This document shows positions 8,261-16,593 of a stretch of DNA of 64,000 nt, one piece after another. Position numbers and translations under genes: made by a program. The stretch spans positions 29,714-93,713 of the forward strand of contig NZ_PSXX01000016.1 of the NCBI RefSeq assembly GCF_002931055.1. Reading direction: 5' to 3'. Position 1 is the first letter of the stretch. Every line of letters begins with the position of its first letter. This stretch comes from Pseudoclavibacter sp. AY1H1. Lineage in GTDB: Bacteria; Actinomycetota; Actinomycetes; Actinomycetales; Microbacteriaceae. The notes beneath the pieces are model-generated. The model saw nothing but the letters and a program-made list of their open reading frames with translations, was not told the origin of the DNA and ran no database searches.

Positions 8261-9792
8261 ATTTCCACGACGTCCGAGTCCACCGCAGCGACGAGAACCT
8301 CGAGCGCCGCGACCAGCTGGCGTGGAAGATCGCCGAGGTCGCCGCCGACCCCGTCCCCGTCCAGGCCGAGGTGACCGACATGGTCATCAACCGCGTCATC
8401 GACAACGCCGCCGTCGCGGCCGCCTCGCTCACCAGAGCCCCCATCGTCGCCGCCCGCGACCAGGCACTCGCGCACGGCGTCTCACGTCACGGCGCCGGCT
8501 CGACGCTCTTCGGGCTCGAAGACGCGCAGCGAACCTCACCGGAATGGGCGGCCTGGGCGAACGGCGTCGCGGTGCGTGAGCTCGACTACCACGACACGTT
8601 CCTCGCCGCCGAGTACTCGCACCCTGGCGACAACATCCCGCCCATCCTGGCAGTCGCCCAGCACCTGGCAGGCCAGCGAGCCATCTCCGGCGAGCAGCTC
8701 GTTCGCGGCATCGCGACCGGCTACGAGATCCAGATCGACCTCGCCAAGGGCATCTGCCTGCACAAGCACAAGATCGACCACGTCGCCCACCTCGGCCCAT
8801 CAGCGGCGGCCGGCATCGGGACGCTCCTCGGGCTCGACGCGGAGACCATTTTCCAGGCCGTCGGGCAGGCGCTGCACACGACGACGGCAACACGTCAGTC
8901 GCGCAAGGGCGAGATCTCGACCTGGAAGGCGCACGCGCCGGCCTTCGCGGGAAAGATGGCCGTGGAGGCCGTCGACCGCGCCATGCGCGGCCAGACCAGC
9001 CCCACCCCCATCTACGAGGGCGAGGACGGCGTCATCGCCTGGCTCCTGGGAGGTGTGGACGCGCGCTACCAGGTGCCCCTCCCCGCCGCCGGAGAGTCCA
9101 AGCTCGCGATCCTCGACAGCTACACGAAGGAGCACTCCGCCGAGTACCAGGCGCAGGCCTGGATCGACCTCGCGCGCAAGCTGCACAACGAGCACCCCCA
9201 GCTCGCGACTGCGCCCGATCGCATCGAGCGCATCCTCATCCGCTCCTCCCACCACACGCACTTCGTGATCGGCTCCGGAGCGAACGACCCGCAGAAGTAC
9301 GACCCGACTGCCAGCCGCGAGACCCTCGACCACTCGATCCCGTACATCTTCACCGTCGCGCTGCAGGACGGCGCCTGGCACCACGTGGGCTCCTACGCGC
9401 CGGAGCGTGCCGCCAGGCCCGACACCGTCGAGCTGTGGAAGCGCGTCGTGACCGAGGAGGACCCGGAGTGGACCCGCCGCTACTACTCGTTCGACATCGC
9501 CGAGAAGGCGTTCGGCGGGAGCGTCGAGATCCTGCTCGCCGACGGAACCGTCATCCGTGACGAGATCGCCGTCGCCGACGCGCATCCGCTCGGCGCGCGG
9601 CCGTTCGCGAGGGCCGAGTACATCCACAAGTTCCGCACCCTCGCCGCAGAGGTCGTGGAGGACCACGAGATCGAGCGCTTCCTCGACACCGTGCAGCGGC
9701 TCCCCGAGCTCGCCCCAGGTGAGCTGGGCCAGCTCGGCTTCGTCGCGTCGCCCGGCGTCATCGAGTTCAACGAAGGCGGAGGGATCTTCTGA
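8257..9792 (+). CDS. prpD: 2-methylcitrate dehydratase (MmgE/PrpD family)
   Basis: A 511-residue MmgE/PrpD protein that dehydrates 2-methylcitrate to 2-methyl-cis-aconitate in propionate degradation. Family signatures include [43 protein letters not shown] and the [17 protein letters not shown] block. The GTG start overlaps the stop of the GntR gene and has AGAAGGGA upstream. The context, directly followed by prpB and prpC, makes the methylcitrate function much more likely than another MmgE activity. Confidence 0.92.
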   Translation: MNFHDVRVHRSDENLERRDQLAWKIAEVAADPVPVQAEVTDMVINRVIDNAAVAAASLTRAPIVAARDQALAHGVSRHGAGSTLFGLEDAQRTSPEWAAWANGVAVRELDYHDTFLAAEYSHPGDNIPPILAVAQHLAGQRAISGEQLVRGIATGYEIQIDLAKGICLHKHKIDHVAHLGPSAAAGIGTLLGLDAETIFQAVGQALHTTTATRQSRKGEISTWKAHAPAFAGKMAVEAVDRAMRGQTSPTPIYEGEDGVIAWLLGGVDARYQVPLPAAGESKLAILDSYTKEHSAEYQAQAWIDLARKLHNEHPQLATAPDRIERILIRSSHHTHFVIGSGANDPQKYDPTASRETLDHSIPYIFTVALQDGAWHHVGSYAPERAARPDTVELWKRVVTEEDPEWTRRYYSFDIAEKAFGGSVEILLADGTVIRDEIAVADAHPLGARPFARAEYIHKFRTLAAEVVEDHEIERFLDTVQRLPELAPGELGQLGFVASPGVIEFNEGGGIF

Positions 9793-10691
9793 TGCTGTAC
9801 GCCAAGACCAGCCCCGCCGAGAAGCGCGCGGCGTTCCGCGCGAGTCTCGCCAGCGGGGAGCTGCTGCGCTTCCCTGGCGCCTTCAACCCGCTCTCGGCTC
9901 GCCTCATCGAGCAGAAGGGCTTCGAGGGCGTCTACATCTCCGGGGCCGTGCTCTCCGCCGACCTCGGCCTGCCCGACATCGGGCTCACGACGCTCAGCGA
10001 GGTCGCAGGGCGTGGCAGGCAGATCGCCCGCATGACGGAGCTGCCGGCCATCATCGACGCCGATACGGGCTTCGGGGAGCCCATGAACGTCGCCCGCACC
10101 GTGCAGGAGCTCGAAGACGCCGGCCTCGCGGGCATGCACATCGAAGACCAGGTCAACCCGAAACGCTGCGGTCACCTCGACGGCAAGCAGGTCGTCGACG
10201 AGGAGACGGCGCTCAAGCGCATCAGGGCGGCCGTGGATGCGCGGCGAGACCCCAACTTCCTCGTCATGGCCCGCACCGACATCCGCGCCGTCGACGGGCT
10301 CGACGCATCCATCGACCGCGCCAGGAAGCTCGTCGACGCGGGCGCCGACGCCATCTTCCCCGAAGCGATGGCATCGCTCGAGGAGTTCGCGGCCATGCGC
10401 GCGGCCGTCGACGTGCCGCTGCTCGCCAACATGACCGAGTTCGGCAAGAGCGAGCTCTTCACGGTGCAGCAGCTCGCCGACGTCGGCATGAACCTCGTCA
10501 TCTGGCCCGTCTCGACCCTCCGCATCTCGATGGGCGCGACGGCAGGGGCGCTCGACGAGCTCATCAGCCACGGAACGCTCACGGGAAAGCTCGACGAGAT
10601 GCAGCACCGCGCGGAGCTGTACGAGCTTGTCGACTACGAGGGGTATAACCACTTCGACAGCGGAGTGTTCAATTTCACCGTCAAGCGCTGA
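9792..10691 (+). CDS. prpB: 2-methylisocitrate lyase
   Basis: A 299-residue enzyme of the isocitrate lyase/PEP mutase superfamily; it cleaves 2-methylisocitrate to pyruvate and succinate. The hallmark active-site motif KRCGHLDGK is present (its Cys is catalytic), preceded by the metal-binding DADTGFGEP and ISGAVLSADLGLPD. Its ATG overlaps the prpD stop in TGATG, indicating translational coupling. The fingerprint KRCGH with the following LDGK favours methylisocitrate over isocitrate lyase, in agreement with the neighbours. Confidence 0.94.
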   Translation: MLYAKTSPAEKRAAFRASLASGELLRFPGAFNPLSARLIEQKGFEGVYISGAVLSADLGLPDIGLTTLSEVAGRGRQIARMTELPAIIDADTGFGEPMNVARTVQELEDAGLAGMHIEDQVNPKRCGHLDGKQVVDEETALKRIRAAVDARRDPNFLVMARTDIRAVDGLDASIDRARKLVDAGADAIFPEAMASLEEFAAMRAAVDVPLLANMTEFGKSELFTVQQLADVGMNLVIWPVSTLRISMGATAGALDELISHGTLTGKLDEMQHRAELYELVDYEGYNHFDSGVFNFTVKR

Positions 10692-10731
10692 CGACAGCAG
10701 CGTTCGGCACACAAGGAAGGGCAGGTCAACG

Positions 10732-11847
10732 ATGACTGAGCAGGAGATCTACAAGGGCCTCGCAGGAGTGCCCGTCGACTACAGCGCCATCTCGAAGGTC
10801 AACCCGGAGACCAACTCCCTGCTCTACCGCGGCTACCCGGTGCAGGAGCTCGCGGCGCAGAAGAGCTTCGAGGAGGTCGCTCTGCTGCTGTGGGGAGGCG
10901 AGCTGCCGAGCGAGGCGGAACTCGCCGAGTTCGGAGCGCAGGAGCGCTCGGGCCGGGCGCTCGCCGACAACGTGCGCTCCATCATCGATGTCCTGCCCGT
11001 CACGGCGCATCCCATGGACGTCGTGCGGACGGCCGTGAGCGTCATCGGCGCCAACGACCCGGACGCGGACGACCCGTCGCCCGAGGCGGAGCTCGCGAAG
11101 GCGAAGGCCCTCTTCGCTGCGCTCCCCGCGATCGTGGCCTACGACCAGCGCCGCAGGCACGGCCTGGAGCTCGTCGAGCCTCGCGACGACCTCGACTACT
11201 CGCAGAACTTCCTCTGGATGACGTTCGGGGAGGAGGCCGCCCCCGAGGTCGTCGATGCCTTCCGTGTCTCGATGGTGCTGTACGCCGAGCACTCCTTCAA
11301 CGCCTCCACGTTCACGGCACGCGTCATCACGTCGACCACGGCAGACCTCTACTCGGCGGTCGTCGGCGCAATCGGCGCGCTCAAGGGCGCGCTGCACGGC
11401 GGCGCGAACGAAGCGGTCATGCACACGTTCGCGGAGATCGGCGACGCGGCCAACGTCGAGGCCTGGCTCGACGACGCGCTCGCGAACAAGAAGAAGATCA
11501 TGGGATTCGGGCACCGCGTGTACAAGAACGGCGACTCACGCGTTCCCACCATGCACGCCGCCCTCGAGCGACTCGCCGAGCACTACGACCGACGCGACCT
11601 GCTCGAGCTCTCCGAGGCGCTCGAGCGGAGCTTCGGCGAGCGGAAGGGCATCAAGCCGAACCTCGACTATCCGGCGGGTCCGGTGTACCACCTCATGGGC
11701 TTCGATACCCCGACCTTCACGCCCCTGTTCGCCGCGGCGCGCATCACGGGATGGACGGCTCACATCATGGAGCAGGCCGGAGCCAACTCCCTCATCCGCC
11801 CGCTCGCCGTCTACAACGGCGTCGACGAGCGCCACCTCGAGGGCTGA
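10732..11847 (+). CDS. prpC: 2-methylcitrate synthase
   Basis: A 371-residue citrate-synthase-family enzyme that condenses propionyl-CoA with oxaloacetate. The length of about 370 residues is typical of 2-methylcitrate synthases rather than of the main citrate synthase. Catalytic elements are visible: the His in AEHSFNASTFTARV, the His in GFGHRVYKNGD, and the Asp in NLDYPAGPVYHLMG. An AAGGAAGG lies 11 bases before the ATG at 10732. It is the last gene of GntR-prpD-prpB-prpC, 40 bases after prpB. Confidence 0.93.
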   Translation: MTEQEIYKGLAGVPVDYSAISKVNPETNSLLYRGYPVQELAAQKSFEEVALLLWGGELPSEAELAEFGAQERSGRALADNVRSIIDVLPVTAHPMDVVRTAVSVIGANDPDADDPSPEAELAKAKALFAALPAIVAYDQRRRHGLELVEPRDDLDYSQNFLWMTFGEEAAPEVVDAFRVSMVLYAEHSFNASTFTARVITSTTADLYSAVVGAIGALKGALHGGANEAVMHTFAEIGDAANVEAWLDDALANKKKIMGFGHRVYKNGDSRVPTMHAALERLAEHYDRRDLLELSEALERSFGERKGIKPNLDYPAGPVYHLMGFDTPTFTPLFAAARITGWTAHIMEQAGANSLIRPLAVYNGVDERHLEG

Positions 11848-11925
11848 GGCGGACAGGGCGGGGCTGTCGGCCCGTCCCGGCCTGCGTCTCGAGGCTCTCG
11901 CCTCTCGGGAGGCTCGGCGCCGGGC

Positions 11926-12270
11926 TCAGCGGGGACGGATGCTTGCCGAGGTCGCCTGGAGCTTCGTCGCCTCGAGGCGATACAGCCCCCATGTGCCGCT
12001 GCGCTCGTAGGTGAGATACCCGCCGTCAACGAGGATCCGCAGGTGGTGCGAGGCCGTCGACTGCGCGCATCCGAGCGCTGAGACGAGTTCCGTCACGGTC
12101 GTCGGACGGTCCGGATTCGCGGCCACGAGAGACAGGATGCGCAGTCGCGTCGGGTCGGCGAGCACCTGGAGTCCGTGGGCGAGCGTGTTGGCGGTCGCCG
12201 CATCGAGCGGTGCGGCGGAAGCAGCACCGGCCCATGCGAAATCAGGCGCCGAAGTCACGCCCGCGACCAC
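11926..12270 (-). CDS. ArsR family transcriptional regulator
   Basis: A 114-residue protein with a single ArsR/SmtB winged helix: ADPTRLRILSLVAA, the recognition region ELVSALGCAQSTASHHLRIL, and the wing GGYLTYERSGTWGLYRL. No CxC metal site is evident, so a non-metal ligand is possible. The first ATG overlaps the end of the MarR gene by 29 bases, so it is probably expressed from the MarR promoter. No downstream target gene follows; prpC ends convergently 78 bases away. Confidence 0.8.
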   Translation of the reverse strand: MVAGVTSAPDFAWAGAASAAPLDAATANTLAHGLQVLADPTRLRILSLVAANPDRPTTVTELVSALGCAQSTASHHLRILVDGGYLTYERSGTWGLYRLEATKLQATSASIRPR

Positions 12271-12706
12271 CCGTCTGGCCGACTCGGAGCTTCGTGCAGA
12301 GGTGCTGCAGGGTGCGGAGCTCGTCCGCGTCGAGCGAGCTGGTCATCCGCTCCTGGATGTTGCGCATGTGCGTGCGCGCCGCACGAGTGAACTCGGCGCG
12401 GCCCTCCGTCGTGACCTCGATGAGCGTCGATCGCAGGTCGAGCCGGTCGTCGATCTTCACGAGGAACCCGCGCTGCACCAGCCGATCGACGAGCCTCGAC
12501 ACCGAGGACTGCGTGATCAGCACGTTGCGGTTCAGGTCGCGGAGCCGGATGCGTCCCTGCGGCTCCCGCACGACGTTGAAGAGCACGTCGTACTCGTTCA
12601 TCGACATGGAATTGCTCGAGAACTCGCTGCGGAGCTCCCGCATTATCGAGACCTGGGCTCGGAAGAGGGACTCCCAAGCCTCCACTGGGTTGCTCGTCGT
12701 CGGCAT
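12242..12706 (-). CDS. MarR family transcriptional regulator
   Basis: A 154-residue MarR protein: dimerising N-terminal helix, then the winged helix with IRLRDLNRNVLITQSSVSRLVDRLVQRG as helix-turn-helix (residues about 52-79) and DDRLDLRSTLIEVTTEG as wing. The ATG has a GGAGG eight bases upstream. A perfect 16-bp palindrome lies 41 bases upstream over the probable -10 box, implying autorepression. It forms an overlapping pair with the ArsR gene; no enzyme or pump gene is adjacent, so the effector is unknown. Confidence 0.88.
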   Translation of the reverse strand: MPTTSNPVEAWESLFRAQVSIMRELRSEFSSNSMSMNEYDVLFNVVREPQGRIRLRDLNRNVLITQSSVSRLVDRLVQRGFLVKIDDRLDLRSTLIEVTTEGRAEFTRAARTHMRNIQERMTSSLDADELRTLQHLCTKLRVGQTGGRGRDFGA

Positions 12707-12746
12707 CCGGCCTCCAGCTTCGTCGTCTCGTCAGCTTCCGTTGCAG

Positions 12747-12762
12747 TGTACTGGCCAGTACA
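12747..12762 (-). promoter_or_regulatory. Perfect palindromic operator upstream of the MarR gene
   Basis: TGTACTGGCCAGTACA is a 16-bp perfect palindrome. On the minus strand it overlaps the -10 candidate TACACT (12750-12745), which would start transcription about 30 bases before the MarR ATG. Position and symmetry fit a MarR dimer site. Confidence 0.65.
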
Positions 12763-12866
12763 TCAGGCGACGGAATCCGGCGCGACCACGCGGCGCGAGA
12801 GGCCGCATCCACTCGCCGCAATGCGGCGCAGAGGCCCGGTCCCGGCTGGGGATGGGGCCAGGCCGA

Positions 12867-13562
12867 TCAGAGGCGGTCGGGTGACTGTGCGTTCGGGTAG
12901 AGCACCTCGACGTCGGCGTGACGGTCGAAGCGGTAGCCGGTGCCGCGGACCGTGCGGACGATGTCTCCGTAGGCACCGAGCTTGGAGCGGAGGCGGCGGA
13001 CGTGCACGTCGATGGTGCGCTCGTTCGGGCGCTCCTCGTCGCTGTCGCGCCACAGGATGTCGATGATCTCGGTGCGGTCGACGGTGCGTCCCTCGCGCAG
13101 CACCAGCGCCTGGAGGAGCTCGAACTCCTTGTAGGTGAGGCCCGCGTTCTCGCCGGAGACGCTCACGCGCTTGCGAGTGGTGTCGATCGTGACCCCCTCG
13201 GCGGAGTCAGGCAGGTGGTCCTCCTCGACCCCGCGGGCGGCGAGCGCCTGAGGGTCCTGCAATGCGAGGCGGACGACGTCGACATCGCGACCGCCGGCGC
13301 CCTTCGGAGCCAGCGCGACGGCTGCGTGCGTCTCGGCGTGCGGGGCGACCTCGGCGGTGACGCGCTTGAGCGCTTCGACGAGCTCGGTGAGCGTCGTCCC
13401 GTCGAGGTTGGCCTTCGCTTCGTCGAGGCCGACGTAGAGGACGAAGCCGCGCGCTTCAGGCGCGGCGGGGACCGCCTGGACGTAGGCGGGGCGAGGAGTT
13501 TCTGGGGTCTGGGTCACGGCATTCAGGGTGCGAGGGCGGCGGAAGTCGGTAGCAAGCGACAT
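12867..13562 (-). CDS. Winged helix-turn-helix regulator with a non-receiver N-terminal domain
   Basis: A 231-residue protein. Residues about 140-220 form an OmpR/PhoB-type DNA-binding domain (LTYKEFELLQALVLREGR, ERTIDVHVRRLRSKLG, VRTVRGTGYRFD). The N-terminal ~130 residues lack the Asp and Lys layout of a receiver domain; instead they show a predicted alpha/beta unit (FVLYVGLDEAKANLDGTTLT, LVEALKRVTAEVAPHAETHA) that I do not recognise. It is therefore an orphan regulator, not a standard two-component response regulator. The ATG at 13562 has GAAGGA nine bases upstream. A long leader of over 300 bases precedes it (see the small Cys-rich reading frame at 13798-13896). Confidence 0.75.
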   Translation of the reverse strand: MSLATDFRRPRTLNAVTQTPETPRPAYVQAVPAAPEARGFVLYVGLDEAKANLDGTTLTELVEALKRVTAEVAPHAETHAAVALAPKGAGGRDVDVVRLALQDPQALAARGVEEDHLPDSAEGVTIDTTRKRVSVSGENAGLTYKEFELLQALVLREGRTVDRTEIIDILWRDSDEERPNERTIDVHVRRLRSKLGAYGDIVRTVRGTGYRFDRHADVEVLYPNAQSPDRL

Positions 13563-13797
13563 GGGAGGAAGTCCTTCGAGGTGATGATGCTCATGGCACC
13601 CACCTGCGGGCGGGTGCTGCCCGCGACGGTTCGCGGACGGTGCCGAGGGGCTGGAGCCTCGGCGGGATGCGGTCGGGTGCAGAGAGCAGCGCGACCACGC
13701 TGGCCCAAGGGGCGCAGGGCTCCTTCTCCATGGGACAGGCCGTCATGAGAGAAGGGGGCGGGAAATGCGGCGACTCGACGGAGGGTGAGTTCCGGAG

Positions 13798-13896
13798 TCA
13801 GCGGCACATTCGACAGCACATCACGCTGCTGGGCATCATCATGCCAGCGGTTCCCGTCGCCGAAATGGCGGTCAGGGGTCGCGAGATGTTCGTCAT
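13798..13896 (-). CDS. Candidate leaderless 32-residue Cys-rich leader peptide
   Basis: An ATG at 13896 is placed exactly 6 bases after a GATACT -10 box that has a perfect TTGACA 18 bases upstream, so the mRNA would begin at this ATG without a 5' leader. The reading frame gives 32 residues ending in MCCRMCR then TGA, about 235 bases before the winged-helix gene. Cys-rich leaderless small frames that act as translational attenuators are known in actinobacteria; whether this one does so is inference. The rest of the 13563-13947 gap holds only weak stem-loops (for example GCACCC/GGGTGC near 13590-13612) and no other supported gene. Confidence 0.45.
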   Translation of the reverse strand: MTNISRPLTAISATGTAGMMMPSSVMCCRMCR

Positions 13897-13902
13897 GCCG
13901 CC

Positions 13903-13932
13903 AGTATCTTTCCCCGTGACGGCACATGTCAA
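13903..13932 (-). promoter_or_regulatory. Sigma-70-type promoter for the leader and winged-helix gene
   Basis: TTGACA (13932-13927) is a perfect -35; 18 bases on is GATACT (13908-13903). It is one of the best promoter matches in the window and points toward the winged-helix gene. The predicted start is the A of the leader ATG at 13896. Confidence 0.65.
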
Positions 13933-13947
13933 CAGATGACGCGAAGT

Positions 13948-14583
13948 TTATTCCGCGACGCCGTAGAGGCGATCGCCCGCATCGCCGAGTCCCGGCACGA
14001 TGAAGCCGTCCTCGTTCAGCCCCTCGTCGAGGGCTCCGACGACCACCGTGACGTTCTTGTCGGCGAACGCCTCACGCATCTTCTCGATGCCTTCCGGGGA
14101 TGCGACGATGCAGATGGCCGTGACGTCGACTGCCCCCGCGTCGAACAGGAAGTCGATCGCGGCGACAAGTGAACCGCCTGTCGCCAGCATCGGGTCGAGG
14201 GCGAAGCACTGGCGGTTCGCGAGGTTCTCCGGGAGGCGCTTGGCGTAGGTCTCCGGCTGCAGCGTCTCCTCGTTGCGGCGCATGCCGAGGAAGCCGACCT
14301 CGACGTTGGGGACGAGCTTCAGGAACCCGTCGAGCATGCCGAGGCCCGCGCGGATGATCGGGACGACCAGGGGAACGGGGTCCGTCATGCGCAGGCCAGT
14401 GGTCTTCGCGACCGGGGTCTGCAGCTCGTACGACTCGGTGCGGACGTCGCGGGTCGCCTCGTAGCTGAGGAGGGTCACCAGCTCTTCGACCAGCGAGCGG
14501 AACTGCTGCGACGAGGTCTTCTCGTCCCGCAGCACCGAGAGCTTGTGGGTGATGAGCGGGTGGTCGGCTACGTGCAGGCGCAT
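13948..14583 (-). CDS. upp: Uracil phosphoribosyltransferase
   Basis: A 211-residue, full-length pyrimidine salvage enzyme that makes UMP from uracil and PRPP. It starts with [20 protein letters not shown] and contains [16 protein letters not shown], the PRPP-binding loop [11 protein letters not shown] and the uracil-contacting [13 protein letters not shown] near the C-terminus. All family landmarks are present. It is transcribed divergently from tadA and appears to be leaderless. Confidence 0.97.
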   Translation of the reverse strand: MRLHVADHPLITHKLSVLRDEKTSSQQFRSLVEELVTLLSYEATRDVRTESYELQTPVAKTTGLRMTDPVPLVVPIIRAGLGMLDGFLKLVPNVEVGFLGMRRNEETLQPETYAKRLPENLANRQCFALDPMLATGGSLVAAIDFLFDAGAVDVTAICIVASPEGIEKMREAFADKNVTVVVGALDEGLNEDGFIVPGLGDAGDRLYGVAE

Positions 14584-14590
14584 GAAATAC

Positions 14591-14596
14591 AGAGTA
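14591..14596 (-). promoter_or_regulatory. -10 box for leaderless upp transcript
   Basis: TACTCT on the minus strand is 7 bases before the upp ATG at 14583, which would place the transcription start on the initiation codon. No ribosome binding site is present. Confidence 0.5.
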
Positions 14597-14655
14597 ACGA
14601 TGCTGGAGGCGTCCCGGTGACATCCGGTCGATGAGATCGTGGCCGTGATGGGAAG

Positions 14656-15126
14656 ATGGGCGGCGTGTCACTCCACGTCGACGAGCGCCTGCACGAGCTC
14701 ATGGGAATCGCCCTCGGTGAGGCCGAGCTGGCGCTCGCGAGCGCCGACGTGCCCATCGGTGCGGTCGTCACCGACGCTGCGGGCCAGGTCATCGCCACGG
14801 CGCACAACGAGCGGGAGCTGACCGGGGACCCGACGGGGCACGCGGAGGTGCTCGCGCTCAGGCGCGCGGCCGAGCACCTCGGCAGCTGGCGGCTCGACGG
14901 ATGCATGCTCGTCGTCACGCTCGAGCCCTGCGCCATGTGCGCTGGGGCGATCCTCTCCTCGAGGGTCGGCACGCTCGTCTACGGCGCCTGGGACGACAAG
15001 GCAGGCGCCGTCGGCTCGCGCTACGACCTCGTGCGCGACCGGAGGCTGCCAGAGCGTGCGGTGGTCATCGCCGGGGTACGCGAGGCGGAATGCGCGGCGC
15101 TCGTGCGCGGGTTCTTCCGCGACTGA
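14656..15126 (+). CDS. tadA: tRNA-specific adenosine deaminase
   Basis: A 156-residue cytidine/deoxycytidylate-deaminase-fold protein; TadA converts A34 of tRNA-Arg(ACG) to inosine. The zinc site is complete: HAE at residues 62-64 (proton-shuttling Glu) and PCAMC at 91-95. The tail [21 protein letters not shown] resembles the usual TadA C-terminus. A GTG at 14665 is an alternative start. The gene diverges from upp. Confidence 0.92.
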   Translation: MGGVSLHVDERLHELMGIALGEAELALASADVPIGAVVTDAAGQVIATAHNERELTGDPTGHAEVLALRRAAEHLGSWRLDGCMLVVTLEPCAMCAGAILSSRVGTLVYGAWDDKAGAVGSRYDLVRDRRLPERAVVIAGVREAECAALVRGFFRD

Positions 15127-15147
15127 GCGCTCCGGCGCTCGCGCTGG

Positions 15148-15447
15148 TCAATCGACGGAGCGGATGACGATCGACTCGGTGCTCACGTGCACGTTGTGTC
15201 GCTCGGTCACGTCGGGCTCGACGAAGATCGACTCCGCGTGCGGGGCGGCCTCGCGCACGAGCGCGCGGAGCTGAGCGAGGACGGGAGGCAGATCGAGCAC
15301 CTGCGGCAGGTTCAGCACCGAGACGCGGACTCCCACGAGCGTCACGCGGTCATCGACTTCCACGCTGCGCACCTGGAGCACCTCGCCCACGTGCACGTTT
15401 TCGAGCAGCAGTTCGCGAATGTGAGCGGCGAGTTCCTGATTCGGCAC
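15148..15447 (-). CDS. Small protein resembling a cation-diffusion-facilitator cytoplasmic tail
   Basis: A 99-residue soluble protein starting at GTG 15447, with GAAGGGGAA just upstream; an in-frame extension further upstream lacks any recognisable coding character. It has a ferredoxin-like beta-alpha-beta pattern: IRELLLENVHVGEVLQVRSV, VTLVGVRVSVL, PVLAQLRALVREAAPHA, ESIFVEPDV. The last two elements recall the C-terminal dimerisation domain of CDF transporters, where a helix like ARIREAVPEA precedes IYIEPD. No membrane part is present. The similarity is by eye only, so the function is unassigned. Confidence 0.55.
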   Translation of the reverse strand: MPNQELAAHIRELLLENVHVGEVLQVRSVEVDDRVTLVGVRVSVLNLPQVLDLPPVLAQLRALVREAAPHAESIFVEPDVTERHNVHVSTESIVIRSVD

Positions 15448-15539
15448 GAGTTCCCCTTCGACGGTGACGAGTAACGGCCAGCATACCGAGGCCACCTTGG
15501 CGCGTCTCAGAGCAGGTGCTGCATCGCGGCGTCCTTCAT

Positions 15540-15654
15540 GGTGCATCCGTACAGTCGCGACGCCGACGCGGCTTCGACCGACCCTGTCCTCGGGCAGCGG
15601 GGAGGCGGCGCGCGAGGGCGCACGGCGGGCGAATGTCGGTGGTGCATCCGTACA
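15540..15654 (+). repeat. 14-bp direct repeat in the proC upstream region
   Basis: GGTGCATCCGTACA occurs at 15540-15553 and again at 15641-15654, 101 bases apart. The second copy continues into the -10 box TACAAT of proC and the first into TACAGT. It may be a duplicated promoter element. The rest of this 215-base gap shows nothing else. Confidence 0.6.
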
Positions 15655-15656
15655 AT
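15651..15656 (+). promoter_or_regulatory. -10 box for leaderless proC transcript
   Basis: TACAAT followed by 6 bases and then the proC ATG at 15663. The spacing puts the transcription start on the start codon; there is no Shine-Dalgarno sequence. Confidence 0.6.
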
Positions 15657-15662
15657 CCCGGT

Positions 15663-16502
15663 ATGACGGCACTCACCTATGCGTTCCTCGGCGGCGGCAA
15701 CATGAACGGCGCGATCCTGCGCGGGCTGCTGGATGCGCCCCTCGGCGAAGGGGCACGGGTCCACGTCACGACGAGGTCCGCGGCATCTGCGGCGGCAGGC
15801 GAGAGCGATGACCGGGTCACGACGACGGCGCTCGAGTCCGATGCGCGTGCGAACCTCGCCGCGGTCGAAGAAGCTGACGTCGTCGTCCTCGGCGTCAAGC
15901 CCTACCTGATCGGCGAGCTGCTCGACGAGATCGCGCCGGTGCTCAAGCCGGACGCGGTTGTCATCTCCGTGGCGGCAGGCGTGCGTCTCGAGAGCTTGGC
16001 GGCACGGCTTCCCGAGGGCGCGCAGATCGTTCGCTCGATGCCGAACACGCCCGCGAGCATCGGTCTCGGCGTCACGGGCCTCGCGGCGAACGACTCGACA
16101 GGCGAGGCCGCGCTCACGGTCGCCGTCGCGCTCTTCGAGAGCGTCGGCAGGGTGGCCACCATCGACGAGGACCGCATCGATGCGCTTGCCGCGGTCTCCG
16201 GTTCGGGGCCAGCGCACGTGTTCCTGCTCATCGAGCAGTACCTCGAGGCGACCAGGCGCCTCGGCTTCGACGAGGAGCTCGCGCGGCAGCTGGTCGTCGG
16301 GACGTTCGAGGGCGCAGTCGGCATGGTCGTCCGCGATCCCGAGACCGAGCCGTCCGAGCTGCGTCGGCGGGTGACGAGCCCCAAGGGAACAACCGAGCGC
16401 TCCGTCGCGGTGCTGCAGGACGCCGACCTCGCCGGCCTCTTCGAGCGTGCGTTCGACGCCAACCGGCGCCGATCCGCTGAGCTGGCCGCAGAGAACTCCT
16501 GA
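15663..16502 (+). CDS. proC: Pyrroline-5-carboxylate reductase
   Basis: A 279-residue enzyme for the last step of proline synthesis (NAD(P)H-dependent reduction of 1-pyrroline-5-carboxylate). The N-terminal Rossmann motif is FLGGGNMNGAIL, the middle carries VVLGVKPYLI and VRSMPNTPASIGLG, and the C-terminal domain has the family signature VSGSGPAHVFLLIE and RRRVTSPKGTTE. The ATG at 15663 starts the domain exactly; an in-frame upstream extension is not conserved-looking. It is apparently monocistronic. Confidence 0.96.
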   Translation: MTALTYAFLGGGNMNGAILRGLLDAPLGEGARVHVTTRSAASAAAGESDDRVTTTALESDARANLAAVEEADVVVLGVKPYLIGELLDEIAPVLKPDAVVISVAAGVRLESLAARLPEGAQIVRSMPNTPASIGLGVTGLAANDSTGEAALTVAVALFESVGRVATIDEDRIDALAAVSGSGPAHVFLLIEQYLEATRRLGFDEELARQLVVGTFEGAVGMVVRDPETEPSELRRRVTSPKGTTERSVAVLQDADLAGLFERAFDANRRRSAELAAENS

Positions 16503-16593
16503 GTCCACACTCGCGCTCGCCCGCACGGCGACGGGCGACGAGGCGATCACTGCGTAGGCTTGGGCACTTGAACCAGGAGCGGGAGGGACGGCC

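Noticed and set aside
13523..13927. A 134-codon minus frame and a 99-codon plus frame in the winged-helix leader
   Set aside because: Neither has a plausible start signal or domain; the short leaderless frame fits the promoter better.
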